Source of the DNA: Pholis gunnellus
Lineage: Eukaryota > Chordata > Actinopteri > Perciformes > Pholidae
NCBI GenBank assembly: GCA_910591455.2
Contig: OU342817.1
Span: 20,462,890-20,526,889 of the forward strand
DNA: 64,000 bases
Direction of reading: 5' to 3'
Positions 1 through 11,300 of this stretch are shown here, in pieces; position 1 is the first letter of the stretch; each line of letters starts with the position of its first letter. The position numbers were made by a program, and so were the translations under genes. Below the pieces are notes generated by a model. That model had not been told where the DNA came from and ran no database searches. It saw only the letters and a program-made list of their open reading frames with translations.

Positions 1-76
1 CTTCGTATGTGTTCATGATCATCTCCTGCTCGTCAGTGGAGTAAAAAGAGGCTCTTTCTTTGAGTTTATTTGCCAT
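1..76 (-). CDS. 5' end of a Myb/SANT-like domain protein, probably transposon-derived; runs off the left edge
   Basis: Read on the minus strand, an ATG at 76-74 opens a frame that stays open to the window edge and begins MANKLKERASFYSTDEQEM. The basic start followed by an acidic 'DEQEM(I)M' helix is the usual beginning of the Myb/SANT-like DNA-binding domains of fish Harbinger-type transposon proteins and their domesticated relatives. A second copy in the last intron of TGS1 (60,200-60,369) covers more of the domain and has lost its ATG. Family membership is inferred from pattern; whether this copy is an expressed gene or a dead transposon cannot be told from 25 codons. Confidence 0.5.
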   Translation of the reverse strand, partial: MANKLKERASFYSTDEQEMIMNTYE

Positions 77-235
77 TGTACTGTTAGAAAATCATGGTTT
101 CGGTGATCGACGCTTCCCCCTTTTGAAGTAGGACGGGCACGCGCAACGATCCTGATGACTGACGTCTGGCTCGAATTAACGAGACTGTTTGAGCGCAGAT
201 CAGCCTTTGAGGAACCGAGATAGCCTGATGTCAAT
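1..235 (-). mobile_element. Dispersed repeat, copy A, carrying the Myb/SANT exon and its upstream flank
   Basis: Bases 1-235 match 60,305-60,510 closely on the same strand, including the non-coding flank upstream of the start codon. Copy A has an extra stretch of about 18 bases near 212-229. Homology ends at the 'cgagatagcctga' block in both copies, which marks an element boundary. Confidence 0.65.
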
Positions 236-343
236 CATCGAGTTAATTTAAGCTGGATAATAGGACATTTGATCGACTTAGTTGAACCACGTACGAGGAA
301 TAGGGCCCTGGTCAGGCTTGTGGTAACAGCAGGTTTATTCCAC

Positions 344-951
344 ATCTGCATTTATAACAAAGGACACAGTAGAATGGTCATCACTTGTGGTCTTTCTAGT
401 AGTGAACCCTCCGTTGCGTTGAGGATTACCCAATTTTGAAATACAGTGGTCTAATGATACAGTGATCGTATAGTGGTTTTAAATTCATGTAAATAAAATA
501 GCCGAAATAGAACAGAAACTGTCGCTCTTAAATGTATGAGGAGAAATACAAATATATAACCAAAAATATATTTATACAGATTTCTCACACTGGACTGTTA
601 CCTTTTTCATTTTATAATAACAATTGTGTACAACAACATACTGTAACATACCTGCATCTATAACAAAGGACACAGTAGAATGGTCATCACTTGTGGTCTT
701 TCTAGAAAGACGGCATCACGTTAGTGTTAGCTAGCTATACCGGAGACATTTCTACTGGCAATAAAACACATAAGAAACGTATAGTTAACTTAATGAAAAC
801 GTGGCGAATATAATCTAAGACAAATACTATTCAACAAAATAAAACCAGCTCAACTCGTATGTACTTTTAAAGTTAGTTAACATTATATTGTCCATGGACA
901 TTCACAGACTCGTTACCTAGTAGTGAACCCTCCGTTGCGTTGAGGATTACC
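344..951. repeat. Short direct repeats, one contiguous and one split
   Basis: A block of about 90 bases at 344-433 (from 'ctgcattta' to 'gaggattaccca') recurs at 651-951. In the second place its two halves are separated by about 215 bases. The junction is 'ctag' on both sides of the extra sequence. This is either a deletion between CTAG microhomologies in one copy or an insertion in the other. No coding content was seen. Confidence 0.55.
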
Positions 952-1677
952 CATAGTCCTTTGCGTCTACTTATTCAGTGCATGTACATATTTACAACAG
1001 CAGGTGGCGTAGTTTTCCCATTTAGCGGGATTTAATCTGAACGTGTTCAACTATGTTACACGTGTTACGCGTGTTCCTGCCTGCAGTGGGACATCCGGGT
1101 GGTGAAGATGGAGGCAGTTGGAGCTTTGTAGTCCTCATTCGTCTCCTCAATGAACTCGGTCACACTGATGAGCGCCGGTTTAACAAGGGACCATGTTAAC
1201 TGGTGACTTTCAGCCGGATGAGTCTGTTGTCGTAGTTACGGCAGCTGTTTAAAACAGGAAGAGAACACGTAGCTGTCCTCGTGAATGCCGCATTGTTTAG
1301 TTTTGCATTACAACGTCAAACCTTCTCATTTACAGTCTTTGGTGAAAACAGACCAGATTCCACGTTGGAGTCTTTTGAGAAAACGAGTCCACTGGAGTTT
1401 GAAACGTCGCTTGTTGTTCATGTTGAAACAGGAAGAGAGCTCGTTGCTCTTCCTTTGAAACAATAAAGTTGGCAAAAAAACAGACGTCGTTGGAGCCCGT
1501 TTTGTGCAAACACGTGCACGTAGAAGAACTCTATAGCACAGTTAAAAGAAGAAGACAAATACATACAAATAAATCATATTTACGGGATTCAAACTCACAT
1601 AATATCAGAATCACTCCCACTACACCACCATCAGCTACTGTGTTGTCTTGTAGGCTCAACTTAAACTACGTACAACT
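952..1677. other. Unassigned flank, no gene recognised
   Basis: There are short open frames at 1281-1466 and 1469-1726 but no recognisable domain, splice structure or repeat. Nothing here can be annotated with confidence. Confidence 0.4.
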
Positions 1678-2325
1678 CAGTCAGCAGTCGCTCCTAAGAG
1701 CAAAGAGCCACCAGATCATCTTGTGACCACACTGCACGTTTACCACGGAGCACTCTGTGTACTTCAGAGCAGTTTAGAATATAAATGGTGACTGAAACAA
1801 ATGGTGCCTTTTTAAAATCTGACAATTCAAAACGTGTTTGTCTCGCTGCAAATTAATGAGGCAGATGTTTGTGATGTCGTCATGAGGTGAAAATACACAA
1901 TGTGGACAAAACGCATCAGAGCAAACAAGAACAGATAAGACATAAAATGAAGAGTTTAACCAGCCAACAACACAGAGATGTCAAACAGTTGAGTTCATTT
2001 GAGTTTAATAAGTAAAAGACATGATCACATTTAATTTGACCCACATAGCATCACACTATGTAATACATGATGGCACTATTAGTGTCCAGCTCATTGACCA
2101 GGTTGAATGGTCGTCCTTAAAACTGTATATTGTGTGGAAAGCCGATGGCCTCTCTAAACCTTGGCTCGGTTTCTTCTTGAGTGTGCCCACCATGTATTAC
2201 ACATTGTGATGCTATGTGGCTCTGATCTGCTCTGAAGTACACAGAGTGCTCCGTGGTAAACGCACAGTGTGGTCACAAGTTGATCTGGTGGCCCTTTGCT
2301 CTGAGGAGTTACTGCTGACTGAGAC
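1678..2325. repeat. Nested inverted repeat (foldback structure)
   Basis: The arm at about 1678-1773 is the near-perfect reverse complement of about 2222-2325; both contain the 'taccacggagcactctgtgt' block in opposite orientation. Inside it a second pair of arms lies at about 2039-2072 and 2187-2219, sharing 'catgtattaca' and 'gtgatgctatgtgg'. The right outer arm ends within a few bases of the duplicated NLR 5' exon block. This could be a foldback transposon or an inverted duplication; no target-site duplication was identified. Confidence 0.7.
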
Positions 2326-2328
2326 TAA

Positions 2329-2735
2329 AGGAAGGACTCAGTGACAACTTGACTTGATTTAAGAAAGCATAATACACATTATAATAACCGTCTCCAACAC
2401 TCAACAACACAACATGAATCAGCTACAGGTGAGGGAGAGGAATGAGGAAATACAAACACCTCTGATAGGCTGACATCTACCACCTGTTGGACAGGTTTTG
2501 ATGTCACACTGGTTTTATTTTAGACTTGGACTCTGAAGTGATGAGGGTGTGACGGCGTCCTCAGATCAAATGGACACAGACACCAGGACTGACAGGAGGA
2601 CATGAGCAGCGTCTTCTCTCCAGTGTTTCCTCCACATGAAGGTGGAACGTGTCTGTAAACTGACCTGAAGTGAGTTCAGCAGGTGAGAATCAGGATCACT
2701 TTGATCTCTTTGTGTTGTTTCTCTGTTTAACTGGA
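2329..2735 (+). repeat. Upstream duplicate of the NLR 5' untranslated exons, promoter lost
   Basis: This stretch matches 4516-4960 almost base for base and has the same exon ends: a donor after 'cagctacag' at 2428, an acceptor 'ttttattttag' at 2523, and a donor after 'gacctgaa' at 2669. The TATAAAG present just upstream of the second copy is absent here, because this copy abuts the inverted repeat instead. The second copy also carries about 30 extra bases after its last donor. It is probably a non-functional duplicate or an alternative first-exon set. Confidence 0.7.
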
Positions 2736-3954
2736 GAATAGAACGATGTTTCAAAAGATATATTTGTTGTATTCAGTAGAGTTTCTCTCTGAGATAAAGA
2801 ACAATGATCTTTAGAAATATAATGTTCATGTTTCTCAAGTAGTTTCAACAGAAGTTTGTAATCTGAGTGTCTGAACTGGTCTGACAGGTTGGATCAAGCT
2901 GAGTTATTTTTAACTGTTAACACTCTGAATGTTCACAACACAACCATCTTAACAATCCTGACACACACTTGGTTTCACTAGTGGAGTCCTGTTTGCTCAG
3001 TTCATGTCTCAACTCTCCCAGAGGACAAAACCCGTCCTAGAGGACCTGTGTGTCTGATGGTGTAGTAACAGTTAAAACGCTATACTACCCTGTAACATGT
3101 ATGTAATAGACTGTAAATAAGTCACAACATGTTAGCCGTCTTATGATTCTCCTGTTATACCTCAGAAAACATCCACAGGCCTGTAATTAATCCTCACATG
3201 TGCATTACGCAATCAAGCAATCTCCTTCATCCTCTCCTTAGAGAAACTCATTCCTATAAGCATCACTTCCTGTCACAGACCCTCAGCAGCACGCTCTATG
3301 TCAAACCCCTCTGGTGCTAACCACAACTATTTAATGACAGTCCCTCTGCAACCTCTGCTACCTGCTGCTCCTGACTATAAGCCTGTTCATTTGGGACTTT
3401 TAAACATCACATCTCTAAATAATGAGTCGTTTTTTTATCTCAGTTTTACTTCATTTGAACGTCTTGATTTTATAGTAAACTCTAAAGATCCAGTGATCAT
3501 TTTAATAATCTACAGACCGTCCAGGCCTAACAGTGTTGTTATCAGAGCTACTCTCCTATTTTACATCAGCTGCTGTCACTTATACTCTGATGAACAGCAG
3601 GACGACCTAGGACGACCTCTGAAACCACAGTCACCACTTTCTGTTATCACTCATCAAGTGTGTTCATGTCTCATTCCATTTATTGAATTCAATTAGCAAA
3701 AGCTTCTATACTTTTTAATTCAGTGTTTTATGTCTCATCTTGAATTCTTCAGTATTTGTTATAATTAAAATAAATAATCAGATGTGAGCATTTTGACTGC
3801 ATCAAACACTTTAACTCTTTGAGCGCTGCAGCGCGGTGGTAAAGCCCCCTGAGGTGAACTTGTGCTCTGTGACTTTGAGCTGCATCATTTAAATTGAGTG
3901 AACACGATGCATACTGCTGATCCATTGATATGCATGTAGAGAGCGTGTATGAGA
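2736..3954. other. Intergenic stretch, nothing recognised
   Basis: The longest open frame (3298-3696 +, 132 codons) has no recognisable domain, is AT-rich and lacks splice or promoter context. It is treated as non-coding. Confidence 0.4.
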
Positions 3955-4442
3955 GCTTAATGTCATGTCTTTAATGACACTGCTCCAGGATCAGATCCAA
4001 CATCCAGAGTGTCTCCAGTGTCTCATGTGAGCTGGACTTTGTATTTGAAACAGGAGCACTGAGTTTGATCCGAGTCCTTCAGTTTGATGGTCTGTTGGTG
4101 ATAACATGAGATGTTCACATGTTTCTTCTACTTCTTCATCGTCATGTGATCTTCTGCTTATTTGACGGGTTCACGCTGATTGTTTTGACTGTAAGCTTTT
4201 AGAAGCTGCTGCTCAGAAATGTTACAACATGTAGGTTATAAATCATGATAGAAGAATGTGATTGATGAACATATTTCACCAAATCTTCATTCAAAATAAC
4301 ACATTTATAAATAAATACATGTAAACGTCACATTGTGTCTCATCAGTGAGACATGCATGTGATCCAAGTTGCTGCTGCTTCATTAAATCTTTGTTAACTG
4401 AGCTGATCTTTATCTCTTTAGATGGTTAGTTAGCATCGTCTA
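3955..4442 (+). repeat. Segmental duplicate upstream of the NLR promoter (pair of 29,612-30,098)
   Basis: From 'gagcttaatgtcatgtcttt' to 'tcgtctagtgg' this is nearly identical to 29,612-30,098 in the same orientation, with only scattered differences. Homology stops about 70 bases before the TATA box. It is consistent with duplication of NLR-gene units in a cluster. Confidence 0.8.
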
Positions 4443-4510
4443 GTGGACAGAGAGGAGAACTACATCACCTGACCTGTGATTTGTCTGATTGGCTCGCTGT
4501 GAGGACGTGT

Positions 4511-4517
4511 TATAAAG
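4511..4517 (+). promoter_or_regulatory. TATA box of the NLR gene
   Basis: TATAAAG lies about 30 bases upstream of the start of the duplicated 5' exon block and is correctly oriented. It is the only good TATA element among the copies of this region. Expected transcription start is about 4540. Confidence 0.5.
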
Positions 4518-4539
4518 GAAAGGAAGGACTCAGTGACAA

Positions 4540-4861
4540 CTTAACTTAATTTAAGAAAGCATAATACTCATTACAATAACCGTCTCCAACACTCAACAAC
4601 ACAACATGAATCAGCTACAGGTGAGGGAGAGGAGTGAGGAAATACAAACACCTCTGATAGGCTGACATCTACCACCTGTTGGACAGGTTTTGACGTCACA
4701 CTGGTTTTATTTTAGACTTGGACTCTGAAGTGATGAGGGTGTGACGGCGTCCTCAGATCAAATGGACACAGACACCAGGACTGACAGGAGGACATGAGCA
4801 GCTTCTTCTCTCCAGTGTTTCCTCCACGTGAAGGTGGAACGTGTCTGTAAACTGACCTGAA
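4540..4861 (+). other. Two 5' untranslated exons of the NLR gene (about 4540-4620 and 4716-4861)
   Basis: The first exon ends at 4620 ('ctacag' then gtgagg). The second runs from the acceptor 'ttttattttag' (ends 4715) to 4861, before gtgagt. An ATG near the end of the first exon, spliced to the second, would give an upstream frame of about ten codons ending in TGA. Its start site is inferred from the TATA box and the extent of duplication, not observed. Confidence 0.5.
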
Positions 4862-5243
4862 GTGAGTTCAGCAGGTGAGAATCCTACCAGAGGAATCTGT
4901 ACATGTTTGATTATCAGGATCACTTTGATCTCTTTGTGTTGTTTCTCTGTTTAACTGACGGTAGAAATGGTTCTTGATGCTGATTGGCTGATCATTTATT
5001 TTTGCTTTCAGGTGGAAATATTGTCGATAGTCTTTATTTAAGTTAAAAGACTGATTTGATAATGATTTGCATGTATTAGAAAAAGCGCCAACACCTAGAA
5101 CCAACTTGAGTTTGACTCACTCATGAAATATGCGTCAGAACGGGTTTGACAGCTTTTGTACAGTGTTTGTGTTCAGTGATGTGAGTCTTGTCGTGATGAA
5201 TGACTGCATGTTGTTGTGTTTGTGTGAAGGTGTGGACTTTGCT

Positions 5244-5332
5244 ATGAGTCAGTGTGAGGACAGAGAGGAGGGAGTCCCTCCCTCTAAAACCGCTCTGTGT
5301 GGGGAACATGACAGCCAGACCAAAGCTCAGAG
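5244..5332 (+). CDS. NLR exon 1 (start codon)
   Basis: Begins MSQCEDREEGVPPSK and ends ...SQTKAQ plus AG, before gtgaga (phase 2). An acceptor 'tgtgtgaag' lies a few bases upstream of the ATG. The frame is open further upstream to 5130, but the family-typical start is 5244. Confidence 0.85.
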
Positions 5333-8300
5333 GTGAGATGAGGATCTCCAGCTGTCCAGGACACATCACTCCACCATCATTGTTCACCCTCTAAGCTCTG
5401 TGTGTGTTGTGTTGAACAGACCAGACTCTTCTGAACATGGACCTGGATCCAGCTGTGTGTCCATTAAGAGTGAAGTGTCCGTTGACCTTCCTTTTGTTTT
5501 TAAAAGAAAACTTCCTTCAGAGACTCAGTGAGTTAAGATATTGTACATCACACTGTCTGCGAGTGTTCATTCTAGCTGATGAACACTCACACATACATTA
5601 TGTATGTAGTAGCACACGTGTATTATTAATGACAACATGTAGCCTTAAAATCACTCCGTCTGTTCAAGGAAGGTTTACAGGATTGAAGTTTATCTGTCTT
5701 CACAGTCTGTTGCTGGTTGTTTACAGCAGCCTACATTTTCCATCTTTGGGAAGAATGTGAACTGGCTTTTTTAAAGTTCTTTATTCTTCTTTCAATCAGG
5801 TTCAAGAAGCAGAACTCAGACTCTCCTGAACCCAGCTGTGTGAGCTTGAAGAGCGAACGGTCTATGAATGCCCCTCTTTGTTTCAAAGAAGCTCAGCTGA
5901 TAACAGAAAGGAGCTTCATAAGGTATGGAAAGCATCTGTGATACTTTCACTCCTGCATGCTTAGGATGGTTGTGAACATGATCAGAGGCCGCTCTCACTC
6001 CAAATCACTTTTAGTCCTCTTTCTTCAGGAAAAAGGCTGCGTAGTACTAAAGTTACAGTGAGGAACGTTTAACTGGTCCTGAACCAGTCTCAGTTTAGTC
6101 CTGAACCTTTATCAGACCCCCATCAGTAAAGAGACCATCAGAGAGAAGATGGTCTATTTCTATAGAGTTATTCTTAATGCTCGTCATCGGAGCCACCGGG
6201 TCAAATTCTGGTGAAATCAGATGAAATCATGCAGGTTCACCAGAAACTCCTTCAGCTCAGACTCCAGCAGAGACCGGTCCACCGCGGACAGACCCAAATC
6301 CGGCTTCACCCACAGCTTTTGACCTGCGGTCGGAGCTCCGGAGGGAGGAGGAGAGCTCAGCTCCCGGCAGCAGCAGCGTTGTCTCCTCCTCCTCTTCCTC
6401 CTCCTCCTCCTCCAGGAGCAGAGCTTCTCCTCTCTGGGAGTCAACACCAACACCATGCTGCAGGACACCCAGGACATATTGCTGGATGGGAGGGAAGGGA
6501 GGCACAGGAGAACCAGAACCAGGACTGAGAGGGGCAGACTGTCAGACCCTGCTGCAGTAAAATTAGGTTTTCTAAAGAGAATCTGGTGCTCACAAACACG
6601 ACCACTTTAGTTCACAGGGACCAACAGAAACAACACAAAGTCAAAGGTCCTTGTAGTAACTTTAAGAGTAGCACTGCTTTTTTCTAGAACAGCATCCTGA
6701 AGCAATCAGGGCTCTTAACTCCTCCTCATCAGTTCAGTCTATGAACTCAACTTAAACTGTGTCCTTCAGTGGGTCTCTGAATGCATCAAACGCTTGTGTT
6801 TTGTATCTGAATTGTTTGTCACCTTTTGTCTTCCCCGAGCAAACACCAAGACAAATTACACAAATGATTGACTCGTAAACTAAAAGAAACACTTTTCTGG
6901 AATTTCCTGTGAAGGTTTTTGCTGAACATGTGCACTTATCAGAACTGTTTCTATCAGTGTCGACCAGCAGAGAGCAGACTCATATAAAGAATTTAGCTGA
7001 ACATGTCTTCATTTAATAGTCCGTGAGGAATCATCTACACAGAAAAAATATTAAGAAGTCTAAAAGAACGCCTCTCTCTATTTAAGTCTTTATTTTTCTG
7101 GTTTCTCATAATATGACATGGAATTACTTTGTTGTCATTAAGCCTAAACCCTTTTTCTCTACAGACTTCAGAGATCAGAAGTTCCCAGTAGTCGGCATGT
7201 CCAGAAGCCTCAAGCAGACTTGGATTCAGTGTTTGAGGTGTGTACATTTGAATTCTGACTTGTGTAAACTGTCCACCTGTAACAGTAGATGCAGCTACGG
7301 TTTTGATGAATTTGAATTATTTTCTGTCGAGTTTGAATGAAATGTGTTTTTTCATCGTCGAGGTAAGATTTCTGTTTTTTAATGGAGTCTGGTGGCTCTG
7401 AGCAGAGAAAAACACCTCCATTTCTTCTGTACACCTTGAGCATGTGACACTGAACGTGTAACCACTGCTGATGTGCAGGTTTGCATCTTGTATGGTAACC
7501 TCTGCCATCAGTGTGCAGGGCCTAAAACAGGCTTGTTGTGATCTCTAAAAACAAACTTGACGGGAGAATGTGTGCACCTCTACGAGAAATTTTATCCATG
7601 TGAGAGGCATGTTATACATGTTATAAATCCACTTAATCATTAACATTCAAACCAGCAGTTATATTTGTGCTTGTGCTAGTGAGCTATAACTATTCCAAAA
7701 GAACCTTTCAATTGTCAGAGCTATAAGTCAACTCAAATCAAATTCCGCTCAGTATTTCATCAGTGCTGTCTGCATTGGAGAGGGCTAGACTATTGACCAT
7801 TAAATGAAGTACAATTTTAGTTTGTGTATAGTTTTAGTTTGGAAAATTACTATTTATTTATTCATGGTTTATTTGATAGGGACGGATACCGTATGCTGTA
7901 CACAGACAACCTGAAAACTAGTCATTGCAGGCATTGCATTTTATACCTGGGCCTTCACTGCTGAAATACCACCTTATAACCACATGATGGCGCCACAGCT
8001 AGGGTTATTATTCGTTTCTTGGGCTGTAACTATATAACGTTACGTATTCGGTACGAGGCTTACAAACCGAACAATACGTTTGAATAATACTAGTGCATTT
8101 GGAAAATGCAGAAGCTTAAATTGTAGGAAATATAATGTTTTCTGCACTCACTAGGAGACAGCGGTCTGTGTGACCTCTGAACCACAACAAAAAAACTGCT
8201 GGGGCTCCGCAAGTGTTCTGGGAGGCTACGCTAACTAGCTTAACGGGAAAACATGCATTCTGCTACACACTCAAGGGCCATTCAGATATTAGATGTAAAA

Positions 8301-11300
8301 AAAACGAAACAGTTGACTTACCAGATGCTGATCACATCCTCTTTTCTTTGTTGAGAAAGAGTTTAATCCCACGGTTAAATCCCAACTCACAAATCCGTTT
8401 CTCTTCCAATTTCAGCCATTGAGTGTTAAAAAACAAAGCTAGGTAAAAAAATCTACCAAATTTACTCCTGGTATCGGGCTCAGTCGGTGGGTTAAGCACC
8501 GCGCTGCTCCGCATATGGCAGCTGGGAAGTTAGTATTTTTTTTTTTTATAGTCATATACATATACACATATACGAAATTGGACTTCTGCATTTAACCCAT
8601 CCCTGGGTTATCAGGAGCAGTGGGCTGCTGAGAAGCGCCCGGGGAGCAGTTAGGGGTTCAGTGTCTTGCTCAGGGACACTTCGGCACAGGACATGTAGCA
8701 GCCAAGGATCGAACCGCCGACCTTGCGGTTACCGGACAGTGAATGTTGACTTGAAGAATCCGGAAATTCCGTGCAGGTTAAAGTGGGAGAGCACGGGGAA
8801 AGTCATCCGTCTCTTGTTCAGGATCCAAGTGTGTTCGTTAACGGCGAGGTTAGGACTGTTACCTAGGTTTTTTTTTTTTTTTTTTTCTTTGCCTCTGTGT
8901 TCTTTAACATTTTTTTAATGTTGTTACCTCCTTTTAGCAACATGAGTCGAAATGAAATGGCGCAGGGTGAAGGTATGCGGCGGCCTATATAGCCTTGGTG
9001 ACGTCATGGTTGGTCACAGGCACTCCCTGGGGTTACCGTGGCTCTCGTCCAATGATGGGGGCGTGGTTCCAAAATGTAGTCTTTCAATTTTACATGTTGG
9101 CCTCTCTCTTTGTTTCACCCCACATGGGGAAGTCCCAACACCAGTAAATCAAAGCGCTTTATACTTCCTGTCATCATTCACCCATTCTAGCACATTCATA
9201 CCCTGATAGCACAGCCTTCGGGAGTAATCTGAGGTTAAGTGTCTTGCCTAAGGACACTTCAACATGGACTGGCGGAGCCAGGTATCAAACCGCAGATCTT
9301 CAGATTGGAAGACAACGCACTCTACCTCTGAGCCTCAGCTGCAGTAGAGGACCCAGGCAGTGTGTTGTAGGCGTACTCAACCCAGATGAGCTTTGTTTTC
9401 TCCCGATGAAGTCGTTCTGTCTGGCTGCTGGGTTGGCGGTTTGACAGCCGGAGGAGAGGCTGACGGTGGCACCCAGGGGAGCACAAAACTATCTTCGGAG
9501 GGAGGTAGGCCAGCGACGAAGCCCAGGGAAAAGAAACTGTCTTGGGGGCACACCGGGCAAGCAGCCACATATTTACCCTCCTTGTGAATATATTGCTCCT
9601 TGCTCATACTGTTGTTGTTTGTGATCTTCTGGGAAAGGGTCACGTGATAGGGGCGTGACACGCTCAGTGTAAACGTAGCAAAACATATGCGTTTTCAAAT
9701 GGAAACGTAGTAGTGTGGACATGGCCTCAGGCTTTGACAAAAAATATTATTATTTTTATTTAATTTTTTTCACAGTGCACAATCTTTCAAAGGGAACAAT
9801 TGTTATCTTGCAGTTTGTGGTGATACCGTGTCACTTTGACAACTAAAATGTGCGTCACATTACGTCGCTGTCTAACGCCCTTCCCTGCAGGTGGCTAATC
9901 ATGATCTGCAGACCCCCGCCCTCGGTAAACTATCACTGGATAAATCCAAAATAAGAAAAGTCATGGAGTAAAATAGAGAGTTTAATTCTAAGTATTAATT
10001 TGCTTTCACTGCCAATGATACTGGCTTACCTGTATGCTTGATATGTGGCGAGAAATTTTCAAACAAAACAATGTAATGTTGAAAGACACTTCCAGAATGA
10101 AAAGTGTGAAAAGTATCACGCTGGAGATGAGCGAATAAGAGCGATTTCTCAACTGCTGCAGCAAACTGAGCAAGTTTTTGTTATAGCAGGTAAAATAGCA
10201 ATACAATTTCAAGAATTGTCTTTATTCTTGTTCTATAAATTCATAAATACAACAAACTATCGTTTTTGTATATATAATACAACTATATATACAACTTTAT
10301 AAGCTGTGATATCAAATAGCTTTTGCGGCTCCAGACGGATTTCATTTGGTGGAAAATAGGATAAAATGGCTCTTTGGATAGTAAAGGTTGCCGACCCCTG
10401 AACTAGGAAGACGCACATTGCAATTAAAACCTATTTTACGGTGAACCCTAGACAAGACAAGACAAGACAGGGTCAAATAGCAGCATCCAACACATGACAG
10501 GACAACAGTATGAGGACACATTAGACCATGAAGCAGTGTATGAGATTGCGTTAGACCATGATGCATTAAACTAACCAGAGTACGACGGATAGAGGGAATT
10601 AGCAGAAAGCTATGAATAGTAGTTATCTAGAAGAACGCAATGAATAAAAAATGAATAAAAAAGTAGAATACATCAACAGGAGGACATCTTGCAACGCAAT
10701 CGCGGCGCTACGACGCCAAATCAGGCCAGGCTGTAAAGTGTGGTGGTCCAATGGGTCATTCCCCACTTCTTACCCACATACTTCTGCCGGCCTTGCTCGG
10801 ACTGCACACATCTTCGAACTCTGTCTTTTTTTAGTTTTTTTGTGATCCTACTATACACTTGAAAAGATTTGTGACTTAATCTATTTTGGCACTTTTAGCG
10901 GGACAAATCTGCCCTCAGACAGACAAGCAAACTGTCACAAGGTGAAAACAATACCAGCCGCACACTGAGGCGAAATAAAATAGAATATAACATTTAAAAA
11001 AATAACTACACTCGTTGATTTGAATGATTGTGACCAGAAAGACGTGAATGTAATGTCGAGCTCAGCTATGACCAGACAAAACAGGTTATCAGAGAGGACA
11101 GTGAGCAGCGACGTAGCTGTGAAGCAAAAACTCCACCACCAGTTATATGCATGTGTATATAAAATCTGAGCAAGGCACATATACAGAGCGAGCACTTTCC
11201 CTGCCACGTGAATTATTGCGATGACTGCGTGATACTATCACATGAATCATGAAGAGGAATGCTCACACTGAGGAATACTGACGACTGATTTAGGCATGAG

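Noticed and set aside
8475..8515. Possible tRNA gene
   Set aside because: Only an A-box-like stretch is visible, with no B box or acceptor stem; more likely part of a tRNA-derived repeat.
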